From: Paroedura picta
Lineage: Eukaryota; Chordata; Lepidosauria; Squamata; Gekkonidae
DNA: 64,000 nucleotides
Direction of reading: 5' to 3'
Assembly (NCBI RefSeq): GCF_049243985.1
Contig: NC_135381.1
Coordinates: 25,592,345 to 25,656,344, forward strand
Position 1 is the first letter of the stretch. Each line of letters begins with the position of its first letter. The position numbers and the translations under genes were made by a program. The notes below the pieces were generated by a model. The model searched no databases. It was given only the letters and a program-made list of their open reading frames with translations, and was not told the origin of the DNA. Positions 57,746 through 64,000 of this stretch are shown piece after piece.

Positions 57746-58447
57746 TAAACTCTTTATGCTCTTTGATCAGTATTTCAAGGCCCCTTTTGTCTTATATACA
57801 TCATGATAACATGTTTATATGGTGCAGCCGATTTACAGTGTAGTGTTAGGCACGCTCCTCCAGTGTAAGCACATTGACTTCCTGGAATAATTCTGTATAG
57901 GATTGCACTGTTTTGGACTGGAATACAAAGGACTGTCTTACAGTGGCTGATCTTTTTTCTCTGGAACCAGAGACAGAGGGTTGCAATGGGGTATGTGAGA
58001 ATGAATCGCACTATTACCAGCTTCCAGGCATACTGCCGCAAGATGAGGTACTCTCCCCCATGTTGTTTTATATCTATATGTGCCCTCTGGCCCAGCTGGC
58101 CAGAGTTTGGGGCTGGGGTGTCACCAGTACTCTGATGACACTCAGGTTATAGACAGCCATCCTGACTCCCCCCCCCCCACCCCCGGATACATTTGCCAGT
58201 TGTTTGGAGGTGGTGATTGTCTGGCTCAAGTAGAGTCGCCTGAAAATCAACCCTTCCAAGAAGGAGATCCTGTGGCTGAGCAAGAAAGGGCCAGAACAGA
58301 AAGTGCCTGGATGTCCTTGGCCAGGAATTTAGAGGTGACTTCTGACACCCCAAATGGCATTTTACCACCTCCACTGCCAAGTGAGTCTCCTGGCACCAGA
58401 CCACAAGGCCCACAGTGAACCATGCAATGATCACCTTCGGTTTAGAC

Positions 58448-58583
58448 CAGGGGTAGTCAAACTGCGGCCCTCCAGATGTCCATGGACTACAATTCCCACG
58501 AGCCCCTGCCAGCGAATGCTGGCAGGGGCTCATAGGAATTGTAGTCCATGGACATCTGGAGGGCCACAGTTTGACTACCCCTG
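58448..58583. mobile_element. Palindromic hAT MITE with exact 8-bp TSD
   Basis: 136 bp, CAGGGGTAGTCAAACTGCGG mirrored by CCACAGTTTGACTACCCCTG, centre GCCAGCGAATGCTGGC. Exact duplication GTTTAGAC at 58440-58447 and 58584-58591. This copy proves the family's ends and hAT-type insertion. Confidence 0.96.
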
Positions 58584-58924
58584 GTTTAGACTATTATAAC
58601 GTGCTGTGAGTGGGCATACCCTTGACCCAGAAATTGCAGCTGGTACAGAATGCTGCTGCAAGGGTTCTTACAGGGACTACCTGAAAATCCCATATGCAGC
58701 CAGTCTTGCATCAACTGCAGTGTTTGCCAGTTGTAAGTTCAAGTTTCTAGTTTTGACCTTTAAGGCAATTTGTAGTCTGGGCCCATGTTATCTTCCCTAC
58801 GCCCCTTTGCAGGGCTTTCCACTCTGCGTGTTTGAACAGACTGATGGTCCCTGGCCCACGTGAAGTATGCCTGGCCTGTCGGAGCTGTCCCAGTTCCGCA
58901 GGGCCTGTAAGGAAGGGAGAAGGG

Positions 58925-59128
58925 AGAAGCGGAGTTGGTTCTTTTATGCCGCTTTTTTCTACCCGAAGGAGGCTCAAAGCTGCTTACAGTTGCCTTCCCT
59001 TTCCTCTCCCCACAAGAGACACCCTGTGAGGTGGGTGAGGCTGAGAGAGCCCTGATATCACTGCTTGGTTGGAACAGCTTTATCAGTGCCGTGGCAAGCC
59101 CAAGGTCCCCTAGTTGGCTGCATGTTCC
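58925..59128 (-). mobile_element. tRNA/L2-tail SINE nested in L2-like LINE
   Basis: Reverse complement with GAGTTGGTTCTTTTATGCCG, GGAGGCTCAAAGCTGCTTAC, GAGGCTGAGAGAGCCCTGAT and AGTTGGCTGCATGT. The tRNA head is missing. Confidence 0.85.
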
Positions 59129-59350
59129 ACCAGGCATTTGGTTGAGGGCAGGGCAAGGAAGATGTCGGGACCCCTCTTCTTTCTCCTTCATCTCTATGTA
59201 CCCTCTGGAAATGCTGGATTGCAGGGGGCTAGTGCAGTTTAAGGAGTATTAGGGGTTGCAGAGGGGTTATTATATTGTTTTATGTTTGGTTTTTACTGTT
59301 ATTTTAATGTTGTACACTGCCATGAGCCAGCTGGCTGAGTGTGCAGTTAA

Positions 59351-59749
59351 TACATTATCTCTGGTTATTTTAAAGTAGTTTGATTTGTCTGTATTTATAT
59401 TGTGCAAAATTTAACTTGGAAGAAGAAAAAGAAAGAGGTCTTGTAGTACTCGTGTCATTTTTTTGCAAGGGTTATCTATTGCAGTTTTGCCGACACATTT
59501 GAAATCTTGAGAGAAGTCTGGGAGGAAAGGGTTAAGCATATTGTCCGTAGCAGCCCTTCCCTGATCTTCAAGACAGCTGCCTGGGGCTGCAGAGTAGCAT
59601 TTAAACCCTCAGAAGTCCAGAAACATGAATCTTTAGTGTCAAGTCTTGTTTAGCCTTTATTTGGCCATTATTGTAATATATAAGTGATTGTGTGCTAAAA
59701 TTGACTCTTGAGATGTACCATGAGATGCATCATCTGATTCTATCAGACG

Positions 59750-59780
<31 letters not shown>

Positions 59781-60353
59781 TTTTTTTAGGTATTAAATTT
59801 TTACAGCTATGCTGGAATATGCCATGTCATATTTGTAAGATCTTTGTACAGTTATCCTCATATTACAGAAGGCTGAAGGGGGAGGGAGTGAAGCTGAAGG
59901 AAATGTGTCTTTCAAGCTCACAGAGCTGCATTGAGATTTGAACTGTGGACTTTTCGGGTCCCTGCTTTACTACATTGCTCCAGCTCTTAATCAAAGCAAT
60001 CGAAATCTAATTAAAATGCATTGGTATGCAAAGCCCTGTTCAAGCCGGCTTCCTTTGGAATAATTATTCTGAAGCCATTTATGTTTGAATTTAATCAGCA
60101 AAAAATCTGTAACTGCACATTTTGTTGGGATTATTTTGTCTTCACTTTTTCCTGATGAAATGAAATGTTTGCTGCTTTCAAAATGTCCATCCCTTCAGGT
60201 ATGATTTCAACAATGAGAAGAAGGGTGTGGTGGGTCTGTATAGTCTTGCAGCTTCTTTCATACTGTGGCCAACAAGTTTGCCTTGGAGGGCACAAAGATC
60301 TTCCCCTGATGTGCACTAGTATTCAGAGGTTTGCTGCCTCGGTATATGGAATG
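59351..60353. other. Unassigned intronic sequence with a (GT)n run
   Basis: A (GT)n microsatellite of about 14 units lies at 59753-59780. Otherwise nothing recognised. Confidence 0.5.
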
Positions 60354-60368
60354 CTTATGGCTAATATT

Positions 60369-60644
60369 GAGCCTCTTGTGGCGCAGAGTGGTAAGGCAGC
60401 CGTCTGAAAGCTTTGCCCATGAGGCTGGGGGTTCAGTCCCAGCAGCCGGCTCAAGGTTGACTCAGCCTTCCATCCTTCCGAGGTCGGTAAAATGAGTACC
60501 CAGCTTGCTGGGGGGTAAACGGTAATGACTGGGGAAGGCACTGGCAAACCACCCCGTATTGAGTCTGCCATGAAAACGCTGGAGGGCATCACCCCAAGGG
60601 TCAGACATGACTCGGTGCTTGCACAGGGGATACCTTTACCTTTA
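60369..60644 (+). mobile_element. Sauria-type SINE, outer copy of a nested inverted pair
   Basis: Starts GAGCCTCTTGTGGCGCAGAG, carries GGCACTGGCAAACCACCC and the BovB-like end, and runs into an ATACCTTTACC tail. The remainder of its tail is at 60925-60940. The whole pair is bounded by an exact 15-bp duplication CTTATGGCTAATATT (60354-60368 and 60941-60955), which belongs to this copy. Confidence 0.95.
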
Positions 60645-60924
60645 AAGGTAAAGGTAAAGGTATCCCCTGTGCAAGCACCGAGTCATGTCTGACCCTTGGG
60701 GTGACGCCCTCTAGCGTTTTCATGGCAGACTCAATACGGGGTGGTTTGCCAGTGCCTTCCCCAGTCATGACCGTTTACCCCCCAGCAAGCTGGGTACTCA
60801 TTTTACCGACCTCGGAAGGATGGAAGGCTGAGTCAACCTTGAGCCGGCTGCTGGGATTGAACTCCCAGCCTTATGGGCAAAGCTTTCAGACGGCTGCCTT
60901 ACCACTCTGCGCCACAAGAGGCTC
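60645..60924 (-). mobile_element. Sauria-type SINE, inner copy inserted in the tail of the first
   Basis: A near-identical copy in reverse, with its own 15-bp duplication ATACCTTTACCTTTA (60630-60644 and 60925-60939) formed from the tail of the outer SINE. By eye it differs from the outer copy at well under a dozen positions over about 275 bp. Confidence 0.95.
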
Positions 60925-60955
60925 ATACCTTTACCTTTACCTTATGGCTAATATT

Positions 60956-61549
60956 CATGAATAAATCTGACTAGTCCTTTACACTCATGGACATCACTAT
61001 ATTGGCTGGCTGTGAATCCCGCAGTTTAATTAGTAATTGTCTGGACAATGTGTTGTCAGGGGAAGTAATGTTTTTTTAGCATCTCTTACCTGAGATCTTT
61101 TGGACATGTCAGGGATTGAACCTGGGACATCATACCTGTAAAACAGGCTCTTGTTCTGTGCACGGTCCACAGGACCTGTATGCCTTGGTTTACATGGGGC
61201 ATCAATCACAGTTGGGCCTTTCCATTGCTCCCTGCAAAGTAAGAGAACACCCTTTTCCTCATGACAGTGCATTACAAGGGGAAATTGGAAGAACCATTTT
61301 TCAAGGAAGTGTGTCCACTTATCTTTGATTGAGGAGCATCTCCAGTTTTCAGAAACATCGTTTGAAACCCATTTTATGAGACCCCCAAATCTTCCAGCAA
61401 AATATATCTCGAGAAAAATTCAACAGCTAATACCATGTCCCGGCAGATCCAAAGCATATATGTTGGTAATAGAGTACTGGCAGAGCTTTGATTTCTGGAG
61501 CTAATGGCTTGTGTTTGTTGTCCAGTTGTATCTATTCCTTATTTTTGCC
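60956..61549. other. Mostly unassigned intronic sequence
   Basis: A weak tRNA-SINE-like stretch (CAGGGATTGAACCTGGGAC) lies near 61110. Nothing else recognised. Confidence 0.35.
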
Positions 61550-62290
61550 CCAGATTAGACATTGGCTGGATATCAAAAGGGGAAAAAACCACATTGTCTT
61601 CCTCATAACAAGCTATGGATGTGAAAGCTGGACCCTGAAGAAAGAAGACAGGAGGTAAATAGATACTTTCAAGTGATAGAAGAAGAAGAGTTGGTTCTTG
61701 TATGCCACTTTTCCCTACCCGAAGGAGGCTCAAAACGGCTTACAGTCGCCTTCCCATTCCTCTCCCCACAACAGTCACCCTGTGGGGTGGGTGAGGCTGA
61801 GAGCTCTGATATCACTGCCCGGTCAGAACAGTTTTATCAGTGCCGTGGCGAGCCCAAGGTCACCCAGCTGGTTGCATGTGGGGGAGCACAGAATCGAACC
61901 CGGCATGCCAGATTAGAAGTCCTCACTCCTAACCACTACACCAAACTGGAGATGAATGCTGTGAATACCATGGACAGCCAAAGTTACCAACAAGATAGTT
62001 TTAGAGAAGAGCAAACCAACTATGTCATTAGAAGGCAAGATATTACGGCTAAAGCTCACTTACTTTGCGCACATCATGCAATCGAGCTTGTTAGGAAAAT
62101 CATTAATGCTCGGCATGTTCAGCAGCAAAAGGAAACGTGGCCGCCAAAGGATCCACTGGGTCGGCACGATCAAAGCTGATACGGGAATGACCATGAACCA
62201 ACTAAAAGAAGCAGTCATTGACAGAAACGTATGGCAAAAACTTTCCTATAGAATTGCCAAGGGTCGGACATGACTGAACAGATAACATTA
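61550..62290 (+). mobile_element. BovB/RTE LINE 3' fragment split by a SINE
   Basis: Before the SINE: TSYGCESWTLKKEDRR-like coding at 61605-61655. After it: LEGKILRLKLTYFAHIMQSS, LLGKSLMLGMFSSKRKRGRQ, RIHWVGTIKADTGM and RNVWQKLSYRIAKGRT, with the GGGTCGGACATGACTGAAC terminus at 62262. More diverged than the copy at 27339. Confidence 0.88.
61675..61952 (-). mobile_element. tRNA/L2-tail SINE, full length, nested in BovB
   Basis: Reverse complement from AGAAGAAGAAGAGTTGG through CTCAAAACGGCTTACAGTCG and a B-box segment (GAATCGAACCCGG) to CACTACACCAAACTGG. Confidence 0.92.
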
Positions 62291-62880
62291 TCATCAAGAG
62301 GACCAAAATCCTAGAAGCTTGATCCAACTAGTTTTCTGCTGCTGAAAAGGAAGGCAAAGTCCTCTTTGACTACCCAAAGAGTCTGTATTGATTGTCATGG
62401 GACCTACATGTTTAAAAGCCATGTGAGACAGGGGCTGTAGTTTAATTGATCACCTGTTCAGAGCTTAAAGCAGAAGAATAGAGTTTTGGAAATGAGAGGC
62501 AACAGGGACTTCTCAGAAATCTCATTGCTCAAAAGGAGACTTGAAGGAAACAAGTAGCAGGAAGTGTGTGTGTGTGCGTCCATGTGTGCGTACGTGCAAA
62601 GGACTACTTTCCCATTAAGGCACAACTTCCTTCAGTGGCACGATCTTTGGCACAGAACTGAGCCTCCTCCAGGAGTGAAAATCAAAGCAAGGGCTTACTC
62701 TGCATGACTGCCTGGATAATCCTTAAAAGGATTCCATTCCTGAAGGCATGTTCCCAGGCCCATCTTCTTATGTGAGCTTGTAGAAAAGGCCACCAGCCCA
62801 GCCAGGGTTGAGGTAAAGAATTGCAGGCATCTGGACTCTCCCCTAGTGAATAGAAGCTGCTGATAACCCTTATTGGAGTT
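62291..62880. other. Unassigned intronic sequence
   Basis: Contains a short (TG)n-like stretch near 62565. No exon or recognised repeat. Confidence 0.4.
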
Positions 62881-64000
62881 ACTGGACTACTGACTCAGAA
62901 AACCTTTACTGCTTTTCATCTGCAGATGAACAAGGACTGACTGTTTGATGATTTCTTCCAAAATTTTGCCAGCTACAGATGTCAAGCTGACAGGTCGATA
63001 GTTACCCGTGTCCTCTTTTTTTCCCTTTCTTGAAGATGGGGACAATATTTGCCAGCCTCCAATCATCTGGTACCTCACCTGTTCTCTAAGAAGTGTCAAA
63101 AAGAATGGACAGAGGTTCGGCTATGACATCTACAAGTTCTTTTAGTACCCTTGGATGTAATTCATCTGGTCCAGAAGACTTTGTTTCTTTTAAAGAAACT
63201 AGGTGTTTCTGGACTGCCCCCACTGTGATCCTAGGCCACCTTTCCCATCCCCCCTGTTGTGTTACGTTTCCACTACATTAAGCACTACTTCCCTCACAAG
63301 AGAAGACTGAAGAGACATAGGAGTTAAGTAGTTCAGTCCTCTCTTCATCATCTGTTATAATTTCTCCTTCTTGTCCTTGCAGTGGTCCTACAGAGTCCCT
63401 ACTCTTATTCTTACTTGAAATATAACTAAGGAAGCCTTTTTGCTATGTTAAGCGCTTCTTGCTAGCCTAAGCTTATATTGAGCTTTAGCTTTTCTAACAC
63501 TCCCTTCAATCAGTGGTTATTTGTTTATATTCATCCTTGGTGATAAGACCTTTCATCCATTTCCTAAATGACTCTTTTTTATTCCTCAAATCATTTGACA
63601 GCTGCTTATGGAGCCACCTTGGCTTCCGTAGGCCATCTTTTCTTCTCAAGGGAATTATTTGTGATTGAGCCTTCGGTATTTCACTTTTAAGAAACTCCCA
63701 GCCTTCTTGGACTTCCATCTCTTTAAGTCTTGCTGACCACAGGACTCTACCCAACATTTCTTTAATCTGCTTTCCTGAAATCCAATCTATACATCCAAGT
63801 ACGTAAAAGTTTCCTCTTTCCCACAATTGAAAATTGCAAAATCACATGGTCACTACTACCAAGTGTGCCCACTACTTCCACCTCATCTACTAGTTCTCTA
63901 TTGTTGAGAATCAAGTCTAAAATAGCAGAGCTCCTGGTTCCCCTCTCTACTTTCTGGGAAATGAAGCTGTCAGCAAGACAAGTTAAGAAGTTAATGGAGT
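62881..64000 (-). mobile_element. CR1 LINE, endonuclease-to-RT fragment, runs off the window
   Basis: On the minus strand, from high to low coordinates: the endonuclease C-terminus (FISQKVERGTRSSAILDLIL, LVDEVEVVGTLGSSDHVILQ, about 63.83-63.98 kb), then the linker region (RKPRWLHKQLSNDLRNKKES, YKQITTD) and the start of RT (KGKKEDTGNYRPVSLTSVAG, KILEEIIKQ). The order and words are those of CR1 ORF2. Frames are broken in places. Confidence 0.92.

Larger units (their letters stand above)
58060..59350 (+). mobile_element. L2-like LINE, RT to 3' end, with two nested insertions
   Basis: RT sequence near 58120 (YSDDTQV), then QNAAARV at about 58650, PGPREVCLA at about 58855 and CRRACK-type sequence at 58900. 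The terminus at 59310 is CACTGCCATGAGCC. A palindromic MITE (58448-58583) sits in the LDYCN segment, and a SINE (58925-59128) sits in the C-terminal segment. Frames are decayed. Confidence 0.75.
53184..64000 (+). other. GPR50 (MTNR1C): GPR50/Mel1c intron 1 (incomplete)
   Basis: No sequence encoding the expected continuation (an NIFVVSLSVADL-like start of TM2) was seen on the plus strand to the end of the window, so the intron runs past 64000. It is filled with repeats listed separately. Confidence 0.7.

Noticed and set aside
61090-61260. tRNA-type SINE
   Set aside because: Only one B-box-like word is recognisable; the remaining similarity is too weak to annotate.

Overview
The window looks like nuclear DNA of a squamate reptile (a lizard or close relative). 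It carries a five-exon vertebrate HMG-box gene, the first coding exon of a melatonin-type receptor, and a squamate repeat mix: Sauria-type SINEs, a tRNA-derived SINE with an L2-like tail, BovB/RTE, L2-like and CR1 LINEs, Penelope-like elements, and many hAT and other MITEs. I see no prokaryotic or organellar features.

Host genes. (1) HMGB3, plus strand: promoter and CpG-rich start near 10.8-11.1 kb, non-coding exon 1 ending at 11043, four coding exons (13851-14000, 15291-15430, 16647-16821, 19655-19807) and a 3' UTR to about 20.8 kb. The spliced reading frame is open and gives 205 residues: two HMG boxes and a D/E-only tail. (2) About 33 kb downstream on the same strand is the first coding exon (53024-53183) of the Mel1c/GPR50 melatonin receptor-type GPCR, in a CpG-rich block. 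The remaining exon, expected to carry TM2-7, is not in the window, so intron 1 exceeds 10.8 kb. HMGB3 followed by GPR50 in the same direction is the gene order on human Xq28, which supports both calls. A third, unrecognised candidate exon at 723-816 rests only on splice signals and an open frame.

Layout. 1-10.3 kb: decayed LINE and SINE pieces and two small DNA transposons. 10.5-20.8 kb: HMGB3, with intron 4 loaded with MITEs and SINEs. 20.8-52.5 kb: intergenic repeat field holding a young BovB insertion, a decayed LINE, candidate solo LTRs, three Penelope-like copies with GIY-YIG endonuclease remains, several MITE families and simple repeats. 52.5-53.7 kb: receptor exon 1 flanked by three palindromic MITEs. 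53.7-64 kb: receptor intron 1, with BovB, CR1 and L2 fragments and a nested pair of Sauria SINEs that forms a long near-perfect palindrome.

I found no evidence of a new multi-gene biological system. The most striking structures are transposon-made palindromes and nested insertions whose order can be read from intact target-site duplications (TSDs). Repeat family names are from recognition of motifs and protein fragments, not from a database search.
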